From Pseudoalteromonas rubra (GTDB lineage Bacteria > Pseudomonadota > Gammaproteobacteria > Enterobacterales > Alteromonadaceae): DNA of 64,000 nt. The notes under the pieces were generated by a model. It made no database searches and had not been told where the DNA came from. It saw nothing but the letters and a program-made list of their open reading frames with translations. Of the stretch, positions 1 to 8,521 are shown one piece after another. Location: assembly GCF_005886805.2 (NCBI RefSeq), contig NZ_CP045429.1:1644501-1708500 (forward strand), given 5' to 3'. Positions within the stretch are counted from its first letter, which is position 1. Every line of letters begins with the position of its first letter. The position numbers and the translations under genes are program-made.

Positions 1-99
1 CAAAGTAAGCTAAAACCGAAGAAAAAACCAACCAAAACAGCAAAGCTCGTCTAATTGTATATTCACTATGCAGTTAGCCGGGCTTTTTAATATTTCCCC

Positions 100-128
100 T
101 TGCAACCAGACGCGAAACTCGCGATAAT
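100..128 (+). promoter_or_regulatory. Sigma70-type promoter of ffs
   Basis: A -35 box TTGCAA (100-105) and a -10 box GATAAT (123-128) are separated by exactly 17 bases and followed by a GC-rich stretch, as in stable-RNA promoters. Initiation near 135 would give a leader of about 22 nt before the mature 4.5S RNA. That matches the known RNase P-trimmed leader of the E. coli gene. Confidence 0.7.
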
Positions 129-156
129 CCCTCCCGCGCCAAACAAGGCCCTCAAT

Positions 157-270
157 GGTAGTCTTATTGGTCCTCTCGCAACGATAGTTCGTGAACCTGG
201 TCAGGTCCGGAAGGAAGCAGCCACAGCGAATGACTCGTGTGCCGGGATGTGGCTGGTAAGACTGCCACCC
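157..270 (+). ncRNA. ffs: 4.5S signal recognition particle RNA
   Basis: This is the RNA scaffold of the bacterial signal recognition particle, which binds Ffh and targets nascent membrane proteins to FtsY. The near-invariant apical loop is present (GGTCAGGTCCGGAAGGAAGC at about 200-219), as is the downstream GTGCCGGGATGT segment. The ends pair with each other: GGTAGTCTTA at 157-166 with TAAGACTGCC at 256-265. The 114 nt length equals that of E. coli 4.5S RNA. Ends were set by the terminal helix and the trailing ACCC. Confidence 0.95.
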
Positions 271-797
271 AAACTCCAAAGTTTGCGGTGTCAGAATTCA
301 CTTCATAAAATTCATATATCATCCAGATTACAATTCCTATTTTTAATACGATACTCAATTACTCTCTAAACTATTTGATCCTGTATATCATCCGGTTAGG
401 TTTTACATCGAGTCAATCGGTGAACACCTTATTTGCGAATGGCAATTGTGCGGTTAGCATCTAGACTAAATAAGCTCTACGCGATTTAATGTCTAGAAGC
501 CCCGGAATGATTGCTTTTAAGCTGTGCTAGCGATGAATTCACTTATGGGAAAACTACAACAATAGGTGTGTAAAACTCAGCCTGATTTTAGCTAAGTGAC
601 AATTAGGTTGATCAAGCGCTGGAAATCGCAGTTAAATCGATAAGCAATTACCTAGATCAACAGTCCGACTCTTAATAAGTGGAAAAATAAAGAAGAGGAT
701 GAGATGCTACTTTGAGAATGTTAATACTCAATTATGTTGCCAAGCTCAAGTCCTGACCTTGAAGTACCTAACCTTTTGGAATAAGGAGAGAAGTATT
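271..797. other. Intergenic stretch, no gene seen
   Basis: About 530 bases between ffs and the HNH gene. Only short open frames that overlap the ffs shadow are present. No T-tailed hairpin strong enough to be the ffs terminator was found; there is only a weak 5-bp hairpin just after 270. Confidence 0.5.
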
Positions 798-1625
798 ATG
801 GTTCGCCTGGAAGAACTCAAGCCATCTAGCAAGCAGCGCGTTTACGATATATTAAACGCGCTTGAATTTGATATGGCCGACTGGACGGAATCACTTGCCG
901 ATAAAGAACGTAGTCCCTCATCAAACCCTAAGTATTGCTATAATTGGTCGTTTGTTCGCGATGATAAAAAAGTGATTGTACTCTTTTTATGGTACGAAGA
1001 AATGGAAACTCTCCATGGTAGGATTTATCAAGAACACAGCTTTAGACAATATGCAGAAGAGCAAGAAAAGGGTAGAAAGAAAAGGTCGCTTGAAATTGAT
1101 TATGCAATAAGACTGGCATATGAGACGAAGTTACCCCTTAACGTTGTAATATGTCAAAGAAGTGCAAATACCAATGGGGTTCTTAAAAGAGAACTAGACA
1201 ACGAGAAGTGGTCTGTTACCGGTTATGATCAAGATACAGGGGCTTGTATTATAGAAAGAGGTTTTAACAAGTCTGATGAAGGATATTTCGATCAATTTGA
1301 AGTAGATGGTATTACCGAAAAAATACACAAATTTGAAAGGCATAGTTTTGAATATACCAGATCAAGCGTTATAAGAAGAAAGGTATTGCTAAGAGCCAAT
1401 GGAAAATGTGAGGTTTGTTCATTAGATGGTTTTACCACAAAAAATGGTGATAAATATCTAGAGACACATCATATTGTACCTTTGAGTGAAGGCGGTGATG
1501 ATTCCTATGAGAATGTGATTGCGTTATGTCCTAATGATCATCGAAAAGCTCACTTCGGAATAGACTCTTCATTAACGAAGGAAAAATTGATCAAAAAAGT
1601 GAAGTCCAAAATTGCTGGTGGTTAA
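798..1625 (+). CDS. HNH endonuclease family protein
   Basis: A 275-residue protein with a C-terminal HNH nuclease domain. Visible elements are a first zinc-knuckle pair (CEVC), then ETHHIVPLSEGG carrying the catalytic His, the Asn of YENVIALC, and a second half CPNDHRKAHF that completes the metal site. The N-terminal two thirds (roughly residues 1-190) is charged and matches no family I can name; it may recognise DNA or regulate the nuclease. The frame is open from 699, but the start at 798 was chosen because AAGGAG lies 9 bases upstream, and the upstream residues look non-coding. It stands alone, with ffs before it and a decayed transposase after it. Similar lone HNH proteins are often accessory or defence genes, but that role is only inferred. 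Confidence 0.75.
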   Translation: MVRLEELKPSSKQRVYDILNALEFDMADWTESLADKERSPSSNPKYCYNWSFVRDDKKVIVLFLWYEEMETLHGRIYQEHSFRQYAEEQEKGRKKRSLEIDYAIRLAYETKLPLNVVICQRSANTNGVLKRELDNEKWSVTGYDQDTGACIIERGFNKSDEGYFDQFEVDGITEKIHKFERHSFEYTRSSVIRRKVLLRANGKCEVCSLDGFTTKNGDKYLETHHIVPLSEGGDDSYENVIALCPNDHRKAHFGIDSSLTKEKLIKKVKSKIAGG

Positions 1626-2252
1626 ACCAAAGTATTGTATAAAAGGATAGTGCTCTACATTCAGCCTTAATGGTGCTGGTTAGTTAGGGCATTTTAATCG
1701 GAGGTAGTATACTTCGAATGAGCTTAAGTGAATACAACGACATTATTTTAAAACATGAGACTGTAATAAAAACTGTGTAACTGCCTGTTATTAATACCGT
1801 GTTGGTATAGGCTGCCCTCAATGCTGAACTGGGTGAGTATTTGGGTTATCGAAAAATGGTAAACCGACTTCTCTAAACAGCCGAATTGGCTACTCCAATA
1901 AAACCATTGTTACTGAAGATGGCGCTATTGATGTAGAGACTCCGAGGGTCCGCCTCAGCACCTTTGAGCCTCAGCCGGTGAAGAAACAACAAACCGGTTT
2001 TACCAGCGTCCACTTCCACTCTAGTGTCTCAGCTTATGTGAAGTGGACACTTTATTTCAGTCATTCATCAGCTCTTAACTACTAACTGACTGTGAAAAAG
2101 CCCGGGATTTTAGACACTAATCAAGGGCTCAGAGCCCAACCTATCTGAAGTACACATCTTAGCAGAAACCACACTGAAAGCCGCTTGCACATTGCTTTTC
2201 GCTGGGTTTGAACTAGCTTGTAATAATCAAAAGATATGAGCCTACGGAAAAT
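1626..2252. other. Intergenic scar region with transposase remnant
   Basis: Besides the IS256 fragment, the only structure seen is a perfect 9-bp inverted repeat, GTCCACTTC at 2008-2016 and GAAGTGGAC at 2040-2048, starting directly after the last recognisable transposase codon. It may be the end of another element. No intact gene was found. The promoter of the 2253 operon presumably lies in the last 200 bases, but I cannot place it. Confidence 0.5.
1811..2007 (+). pseudogene. IS256-family transposase remnant (frameshifted)
   Basis: Translating 1811-1876 gives AALNAELGEYLGYRK ending in a stop. Shifting frame at 1876 continues with NSRIGYSNKTIVTEDG and then IDVETPRVRLSTFEPQ. This is the conserved N-terminal block of IS256/Mutator-type transposases (ELxEHLGY, then NSRNGYSKKT, then IDVPRDRxGTFEPQ). 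Only this short N-terminal piece survives, split by at least one frameshift, with the catalytic DDE region absent. It marks an old insertion and deletion scar. Confidence 0.75.
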
Positions 2253-3758
2253 ATGATAGGGACATTTCACAGCCCTGAGCTAGAAATCGTCATGGATACG
2301 GTCCTGGACGGATTCATCATCATTGATGAACATGGGGTGATTCAGAGTTTTAACAAAGCGGCCGTTAAAATATTTGGCTACGAACCTGCTGAGGTGAGGG
2401 GCCAGAATGTCAAAATGCTAATGCCGGCCCCATATCAGGATGAACATGACCAGTATCTGGTTAACTATCGAGAGACCAGGCAGCCAAAGATCATTGGCAC
2501 TGGCCGGGAAATCATCGCAAAGCGCAAAGATGGGAGTTGTTTTCCCATGGAGCTTGCCGTCAACGAAATGAAGCTTGAGGGCCGCCGACTGTTTTTGGGG
2601 ACCATTCGCGATATTTCTGAAAGGAAAAGTGCAGAGCAATCGATCCGTTACTACTTAGAGTACATCGAGACCATGATGAATACGGTGTTAGATGGGTTAA
2701 TAACGATTGACTCGGAAGGCACCATTCACAGTTTTAACCTTGCCGCAGAAACTATTTTTGGTTATTCCAAATCCCAGGTGGTTGGCCAGAATGTTCGAAT
2801 GCTGATGCCAGAGCCGTATCAGTCAGAGCACGATGTTTACTTGCATCATTATCATCAAACGGGAGAAAAAAAGATCATCGGCCTGGGCCGCGAGATCAAA
2901 GCACTTAAACGTGATGGCACTGTGTTTCCGATGGAGCTGGGCGTGAACGAAATGGTGGTGCAAGGAAAAAAGATGTTTGTGGGCACCATCCGCGATATAT
3001 CCGAGCGTAAAGCGGCTGAGCGTGAGATCCAAGAGTATATCAATAAGCTAAAAATCAGTAACCAGGAATTAGATCAGTTTGCCTATATTGCTTCTCATGA
3101 CCTGAAAGAGCCGCTTCGTGGACTGGCGAATAATGCCATGTTTTTGCAGGAAGATTATGAGGAAACACTCGGCGACGATGGCAAAAAGCGTTTAGGGCGC
3201 ATTCGATTTTTGTGTGGGCGTATGGAGCAGCTCGTTGACAGTTTGCTTTATTACTCTCGCCTGGGCAGGCAAGAGTTAGCGATTGAAGTCGCAGATCTGA
3301 ATACACTCGTTGCGAAAGTTAAAGAGCTCACCGTGCCTGAAGAAATCGGCGAGCATGTTGTGTTGTCTTTACCTGCCAAGTTGCCTCAAATCACCTGTGA
3401 CGTACCCAGAGTCACTGAACTTTTTCGCAACCTCATTTCAAATGCAATTAAATATAACCACAGTGCAATCAAACATATTGAAATAGGAACAATACAGGCG
3501 ACTAATCCGCTAACCGGCACTTCCGAACCCCTGGTTTTTTACGTTAAGGATAACGGAATAGGGATTGAATCTCGTTTTTTTGAAGACATATTTCGTATTT
3601 TCAAGCGCTTAAATGAGGAAAATGACTCAGTAAGAGGCACTGGGGTTGGCCTGACGTATGTTAAAAAAATTGTGGAGCGGCACAACGGTCATGTGTGGCT
3701 TGAGTCTACCCCGGGTAGCGGCTCTTGCTTTTACTTTACATTAAAACTGGAGCGTTAG
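2253..3758 (+). CDS. Tandem-PAS sensor histidine kinase (FixL-like PAS)
   Basis: A 501-residue soluble kinase with no membrane segment. Order: PAS 1 (about 10-125), PAS 2 (about 135-255), a short coiled linker, HisKA with H-box SHDLKEPLR (phospho-acceptor His282), then HATPase_c with N-box NLISNAIKYN and G-boxes DNGIGI and GTGVGL. The two PAS domains are near repeats of each other. Both keep the FixL-type block MPxPYxxEHDxYL...IIGxGR, including the His that ligates haem in FixL (His65 and His193) and the Arg of the distal pocket (Arg85 and Arg213). Haem or oxygen sensing is therefore plausible but unproven, as this PAS subtype is common. First gene of a five-gene operon; the next start is 1 base away. 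Likely phosphorylates the receivers downstream. Confidence 0.88.
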   Translation: MIGTFHSPELEIVMDTVLDGFIIIDEHGVIQSFNKAAVKIFGYEPAEVRGQNVKMLMPAPYQDEHDQYLVNYRETRQPKIIGTGREIIAKRKDGSCFPMELAVNEMKLEGRRLFLGTIRDISERKSAEQSIRYYLEYIETMMNTVLDGLITIDSEGTIHSFNLAAETIFGYSKSQVVGQNVRMLMPEPYQSEHDVYLHHYHQTGEKKIIGLGREIKALKRDGTVFPMELGVNEMVVQGKKMFVGTIRDISERKAAEREIQEYINKLKISNQELDQFAYIASHDLKEPLRGLANNAMFLQEDYEETLGDDGKKRLGRIRFLCGRMEQLVDSLLYYSRLGRQELAIEVADLNTLVAKVKELTVPEEIGEHVVLSLPAKLPQITCDVPRVTELFRNLISNAIKYNHSAIKHIEIGTIQATNPLTGTSEPLVFYVKDNGIGIESRFFEDIFRIFKRLNEENDSVRGTGVGLTYVKKIVERHNGHVWLESTPGSGSCFYFTLKLER

Positions 3759-3759
3759 A

Positions 3760-4221
3760 ATGAGCCAGAATTTGGGATTGATCTTGTTAGTGGATGACAA
3801 TGAGGATGATTATGAAGCCACACTCCGCAGCTTACGTAAAAACCATTTACTGAACCCTGTGCACTGGTGCAAGTCTGGGGGAGATGCCAGAGATTATTTA
3901 TATCGTCAGGGGAAATACACAGATGATGACTCCGTGTGTCGCCCAACGCTGATGCTGTTGGATCTGAATATGCCGGGGTTAGATGGCAGGCAGTTACTGA
4001 GGGAATTAAAATCAGATAGGGATATGCGTGCTATCCCTACAATTATTTTGACCACCTCTAACGACCCAAAAGATATTGAAGAGTGTTATACCCTGGGTGC
4101 AAGCACCTTTATTCAAAAACCTGTCGAGTTTGAAGGACTAACAAAGGCCATACAAACAATGAAAGATTATTGGTTTGGTATTGCTCTGTTGCCAAAAAGT
4201 GACGAGGCGAACAATGGATAA
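3760..4221 (+). CDS. Single-domain response regulator, Rcp1-like
   Basis: A 153-residue stand-alone receiver domain. The acidic pocket (VDDNEDD), phospho-acceptor Asp68 in LLDLNMPG, switch Thr in LTTS and the Lys of QKP are all present. Spacing and the long insert before the Asp strand resemble cyanobacterial Rcp1-type regulators that pair with bacteriophytochrome or PAS kinases. There is no output domain, so it should shuttle phosphate or act by binding a partner. It begins 1 base after the first kinase with GGAG 8 bases ahead, and overlaps the next gene by 8 bases, which implies translational coupling. Confidence 0.88.
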   Translation: MSQNLGLILLVDDNEDDYEATLRSLRKNHLLNPVHWCKSGGDARDYLYRQGKYTDDDSVCRPTLMLLDLNMPGLDGRQLLRELKSDRDMRAIPTIILTTSNDPKDIEECYTLGASTFIQKPVEFEGLTKAIQTMKDYWFGIALLPKSDEANNG

Positions 4222-6133
4222 ACGCCATGTCCTAATTATAGACGATAGCCCTGATGATATTGAGCTGATAGAAAGGTCACTCGGGAAAGTGGCAGATTTA
4301 TGTTATCAAATCGACTCTGCAACCCAACCTGATGAGCTGTGGCAGTGCCTTAAAAAGTCACACTATGATTGCCTTCTTATTGATTACCACCTGCCATCAA
4401 CATCTGGTCTGGAAATTCTGAAAAGGGTCAGGAGGGAGTTCGCTTCTCTGCCTGTTGTTGTGTTAACCGGACAAGCCAATGAGTTACAGGCTGCAAACCT
4501 GATTAAGGCGGGCGCTCAGGATTATATTAATAAAACTCGCATTAATGGCCAGCGCTTACATGAGGTGATATCTGAAGCCATTGCTCGCGTTCAAAAAGAA
4601 TCTCCGAGAAACCTTTTACCGGGAACTCAGTGTAATGTTTTGATAATAGATGATAACCCTGATGATATAGAGTTTTGTGTACGTAGCCTTAAACGTAAAT
4701 CCAAACGTTATCGTTATCAGAGTGCCTCTTCAGGAGAAGAAGGACTATCACTGATAGAAACGTTTTTGCCAGACTGTGTCATCTTAGATCATTCACTTCC
4801 CGGCACCTCCGGGGTCGACTTTCTTCCGCAAATTCTGAATGTTCATCCGCACCTGCCTATCATCATTATGACCGGACAGGGTAATGAGCTGATTGCCGTA
4901 GAGGCAATGAAACGCGGGGCAGAAAATTACCTGATTAAATCAGAGCTTGATGGGGATACGTTGGATCAGAACATCACAGCGGCAGTCCGGAAGAAACAGC
5001 TGGAGCATGAGTTATCAAAAAAGGAGCGGGTGTTGACGAAAAAACAGCAAGAACTCAATGATGCCTATGCATTTCAGGACCTCGTATTTGACTCGTTACC
5101 TGATTATGTTTTTGTCAAAGATCATGAATTCAGGATTGTGCGGGCAAACCGGCCGTTTTTAGATCTATACCCTGACAAAAGTAAGGTCATTGGTTACACA
5201 ACAGTAGAAGATTACCCGAAGGATGAGGCTGACGCCTTTTTGGCAAAAGACCGGGAGGCCTTTGATGTGGGTTTCAGCGAAACACTAGAGACCATTACTT
5301 TTCCTAACGGAGAAGTGCGTATTCTTTCTACGCAGAAGAAGCGATTTGAAAACGCAATAGGGGAAGTGTTTATACTCGGGGTCGCAAATGATGTAACCGA
5401 GCGAGAAACCACACTAAGGGCATTGCAAAAGTCCAATTATGACCTTGAACAGTTTGCTTATGTTGCTTCTCATGATTTGAAGTCACCACTCAATGGTATT
5501 AGAAAGCTGGTTAGTTGGATTGAAGAAGATCATCATGACGAGTTATCTAAAGAAGCCTTGCAGCATTTTACGATGGTAAAAAGCAGAGTTGACCGCATGA
5601 ACCAGCTGCTGACTGATTTACTGGAATATGCCAGGGTCAACACCAAGTTATCTGATAGTGAATCTGTTAATTTCCATGAAATTTGCCACTACCTCCATGG
5701 GTTGAATGAATTTAGTGACGATTTTGTTTTGAAGGTGCCTGAGGTTGAGGTACAGCTGCCCAGGGTTGCATTGCAGCTTGTTATGATGAATCTGATTGGT
5801 AACGCCATTAAGCACCATGACAAGCCAACTGGACAGATTGAAATTGACATCCTTCCGTGCCCAGGAGGGTACAGCCTCACCGTTACTGACGATGGGCCTG
5901 GGATTGAAGCTAAGTACGCAGACAAAGTCTTTGAAATGTTTCAAACATTACAGCCCAGAGATGAAGTGGAAGGCAGTGGTATGGGGCTGGCTATGGTCAA
6001 AAAGGTAGTGGAATATTACTCCGGCCGAGTTGCGCTCGATACAAACTATGTTGCTGGCTGTAAGGTCGCACTTTTTTGGCCATCTAAAGACAATACTTTC
6101 AATCTGTCTAAACAAGCAGAGGTAACCGTATGA
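4214..6133 (+). CDS. REC-REC-PAS hybrid histidine kinase
   Basis: A 639-residue soluble protein. Order: receiver 1 (about 1-125, acceptor Asp in LLIDYHLPST), receiver 2 (about 140-265, Asp in VILDHSLPGT), a coiled coil rich in Lys/Glu/Gln, PAS (about 295-405), HisKA with SHDLKSPLNG, and HATPase with NLIGNAIKHH, DDGPGI and GSGMGL. The receivers precede the kinase core, so it can take phosphate from the upstream kinase or receiver and pass it on. The frame stays open from 4175, but ATG 4214 was chosen because the residues before it do not fit a receiver and 4214 gives the typical ATGGATAA overlap with the previous stop. It overlaps the next gene by 4 bases. Confidence 0.88.
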   Translation: MDKRHVLIIDDSPDDIELIERSLGKVADLCYQIDSATQPDELWQCLKKSHYDCLLIDYHLPSTSGLEILKRVRREFASLPVVVLTGQANELQAANLIKAGAQDYINKTRINGQRLHEVISEAIARVQKESPRNLLPGTQCNVLIIDDNPDDIEFCVRSLKRKSKRYRYQSASSGEEGLSLIETFLPDCVILDHSLPGTSGVDFLPQILNVHPHLPIIIMTGQGNELIAVEAMKRGAENYLIKSELDGDTLDQNITAAVRKKQLEHELSKKERVLTKKQQELNDAYAFQDLVFDSLPDYVFVKDHEFRIVRANRPFLDLYPDKSKVIGYTTVEDYPKDEADAFLAKDREAFDVGFSETLETITFPNGEVRILSTQKKRFENAIGEVFILGVANDVTERETTLRALQKSNYDLEQFAYVASHDLKSPLNGIRKLVSWIEEDHHDELSKEALQHFTMVKSRVDRMNQLLTDLLEYARVNTKLSDSESVNFHEICHYLHGLNEFSDDFVLKVPEVEVQLPRVALQLVMMNLIGNAIKHHDKPTGQIEIDILPCPGGYSLTVTDDGPGIEAKYADKVFEMFQTLQPRDEVEGSGMGLAMVKKVVEYYSGRVALDTNYVAGCKVALFWPSKDNTFNLSKQAEVTV

Positions 6134-6561
6134 CAATAGACGCTAATCAAGTCACTCTGTTTGTTGTAGAAGATGACGATATTGATTATATGACCATTAA
6201 GCGCAGCTTTAAGAAAATGAAAATTGTAAATCCATTAGTCAGAGCGAAAGATGGTCAGGAGGCTCTGGAGCAATTGGAGGCAAATATGATCCGCCTTCCT
6301 TTCATTATGTTACTGGATTTGCAAATGCCAAGATTGTCGGGTTTGGAGCTACTTGGAAAGTTACGTGACAGTGCGCAGTTAAAAGATACCGTGGTGTTTG
6401 TGCTGACCACATCAGCAGATGAACGGGATATTTTCGACAGCTACCAGCATAACGTCGCAGGGTATTTTGTTAAAGATGAGGTAGGCCGGGAGTTTTTGGA
6501 AGTACTTTCATTACTTGATGGATATTGGCGCATCGTCCATATGCCGGGAGAAAAGCAATGA
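6130..6561 (+). CDS. Single-domain response regulator
   Basis: A 143-residue receiver domain without output. Acidic pair in VVEDDDID, phospho-acceptor Asp in LLDLQMPRLSG, switch Thr in LTTS. The usual K-P pair is replaced by VKDE, so the Lys is kept but the following Pro is lost. Fourth gene of the operon, overlapping both neighbours by the ATGA type. It most likely moves phosphate between the second kinase and the GGDEF-EAL protein, inferred from position only. Confidence 0.85.
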   Translation: MTIDANQVTLFVVEDDDIDYMTIKRSFKKMKIVNPLVRAKDGQEALEQLEANMIRLPFIMLLDLQMPRLSGLELLGKLRDSAQLKDTVVFVLTTSADERDIFDSYQHNVAGYFVKDEVGREFLEVLSLLDGYWRIVHMPGEKQ

Positions 6562-8282
6562 AAAAGGGAGACATCAAAGTCTTGTTGGTAGACGACGATG
6601 CGATAGAAAGAAAGTCACTTAAAAGAGAGTTAACACTTAACCGCTGTGAATATCACGTTGTAGAAACCTCGACTGCTGAAGAGGCGTTCGTTTATTTAGA
6701 CAACATGACATTTGATGTCGTGATCATTGATTACCATATGCCAAAAGTGAGCGGTATTGAGGCTGTAATACGTTTGCGTAGCATGCCTAATTTAAAACAC
6801 ACCGCAATTGTAATGGTAAGCAACAACAGTGATGAATCATTAATGCTTGAGTGCATTAATGCAGGTGCTCAGGATTTTTTATTAAAGTCAGAAGTGACAG
6901 AAAGTCAGTTAACCCGGACTATTTTACAGTCCAGGCAGCGTCATGAGTTGGAGCAGCAGCTTTATGAAAGCTATCAGGAGGTTAAAAAACTGGCTGAAAG
7001 GGATAAGCTCACAGGCCTGCACAACCGTTACTATTTTGATGAAGCACTGGTGCAAATGCTGGCACATCAAAAACGTCATCCCGACGAACTTACCGCGGTC
7101 ATGCTGTTTGACTTAGATAAGTTTAAGCATATCAACGACACCTTTGGTCATGAAATGGGGGATAAATTGCTTGTTGCCGTCGCTGAACGACTATTTAAAG
7201 CGTTAAGGGGAGATACGCTGTTTGCTCGCTTTGGCGGTGATGAATTTGTGCTAGCGTGTTCTCAGCTACGTTCAATCAGGCATGTAAAGGGGCTCCTGAA
7301 ACGACTGCTCAAGACATTTGATACCGCTTTTATCGTTGATAACCACGAACTTTTTTGTTCATGTAGCGTAGGAGTGGCTATCGCGCCGGCAAACGGCGAG
7401 TCTAGTGAAGAGCTACTCAAGTTAGCTGATATCGCTATGTATCGGGCTAAAAGGTCGCCTCAACTACAGTATTGTTTCTTTGAAGACAATATGCAGGAAG
7501 CCTTCTTGAGCAAATATAAGATAGAGTCAGAGCTCAGACACGCGGTTGAGCATGGTGAGTTTGTGCTGCATTATCAGCCAATTATCGATATGCAGAGCAA
7601 CAGGGTGGTGGGTGCTGAAGCGCTCATTCGCTGGCCACAAGCGCTAACAAGCAAAAATCCGGGTGTGTTTATTCCTGTCGCTGAGGAGTCAGGGCTGATA
7701 CAAGCGATTGGCAAGTGGGTGCTTCAGCAGGCATTTAAAGACCTTAAAAAAAGACTACGAGAAGGTTTTTCAGCGTATATTTCTGTCAATGTGTCACCAT
7801 GCCAGCTGTGTGAAAGCAGTTTTTTTTCTTATGTAGAGTCTCTAATAAAGCAGCATGGTGTGCCGGCTTCAGCGCTCGTATTTGAAGTAACAGAGACTGC
7901 GCTGCTGAGTGAAGATACTGTTACGCTGAATACTCTGAACAGCTTGCATGAGCTGGGTATTCGAATTGCTTTAGATGACTTTGGAACTGGCTTTTCCTCT
8001 ATTTCACACTTGCTCTCTTGTCCGATTGACATAGTCAAAATCGATAAATCGATTATCCAGAATATTACTTGTCCAAACTCAAAGCATAAGAATATGCTGG
8101 AAGGGCTAACGTATTTATTAAGTCAGTTAAACATCAGCATCATTGCTGAAGGTATAGAAACCCAAGAGCAGTCCGCTTTGTGCCAACGACTTGGTATTAA
8201 GCTGGCTCAGGGCTTTTTGTATTACCGCCCGGCGAGTGAAGTTGAGTTGCAGTCGTTGCTGAACAATACCATTGAACAGTAA
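6558..8282 (+). CDS. REC-GGDEF-EAL cyclic-di-GMP regulator
   Basis: A 574-residue output protein of the operon. A receiver (about 1-125, Asp58 in VIIDYHMPK) leads through a coiled helix to a GGDEF domain (about 150-310) with intact RFGGDEF. An EAL domain (about 325-570) follows, with EALIRW, VNVSP, EVTET, DDFGTGFSS, the Lys of KIDKS, AEGIET and AQGF, i.e. all the usual metal and catalytic residues. Both synthase and phosphodiesterase activity therefore look possible. The inhibitory I-site before GGDEF is degenerate: RGDT instead of RxxD. ATG 6558 was chosen over 6525 because it forms an ATGA overlap and starts right at the receiver. Phosphorylation presumably tunes c-di-GMP and hence motility or biofilm. 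Confidence 0.9.
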   Translation: MKKGDIKVLLVDDDAIERKSLKRELTLNRCEYHVVETSTAEEAFVYLDNMTFDVVIIDYHMPKVSGIEAVIRLRSMPNLKHTAIVMVSNNSDESLMLECINAGAQDFLLKSEVTESQLTRTILQSRQRHELEQQLYESYQEVKKLAERDKLTGLHNRYYFDEALVQMLAHQKRHPDELTAVMLFDLDKFKHINDTFGHEMGDKLLVAVAERLFKALRGDTLFARFGGDEFVLACSQLRSIRHVKGLLKRLLKTFDTAFIVDNHELFCSCSVGVAIAPANGESSEELLKLADIAMYRAKRSPQLQYCFFEDNMQEAFLSKYKIESELRHAVEHGEFVLHYQPIIDMQSNRVVGAEALIRWPQALTSKNPGVFIPVAEESGLIQAIGKWVLQQAFKDLKKRLREGFSAYISVNVSPCQLCESSFFSYVESLIKQHGVPASALVFEVTETALLSEDTVTLNTLNSLHELGIRIALDDFGTGFSSISHLLSCPIDIVKIDKSIIQNITCPNSKHKNMLEGLTYLLSQLNISIIAEGIETQEQSALCQRLGIKLAQGFLYYRPASEVELQSLLNNTIEQ

Positions 8283-8521
8283 TGGCAAATTTGTTGTCAG
8301 GTTTTCTCACATAATTTGTATTTGGCGGGTAAACAGGTCACAAATTTCTCAAATATCGATTCTGAAAATGGCTCTGTCATTTTTCAAGGGCTTGTCTGTG
8401 AGCGCAGAGGGGGGCTTAAAAACCTTCAGGCAATAACGAAAACGCAATTCAAACAGAACCAAATTGCGCTTTGTAAGGGATTGGCTGTTTATCTAGCTAT
8501 AAGCCAGGACAGACCTGCAGA

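Noticed and set aside
100..369. Open frames on both strands across 10-369
   Set aside because: They overlap the highly conserved 4.5S RNA gene and have no ribosome site; they are shadows of the RNA.
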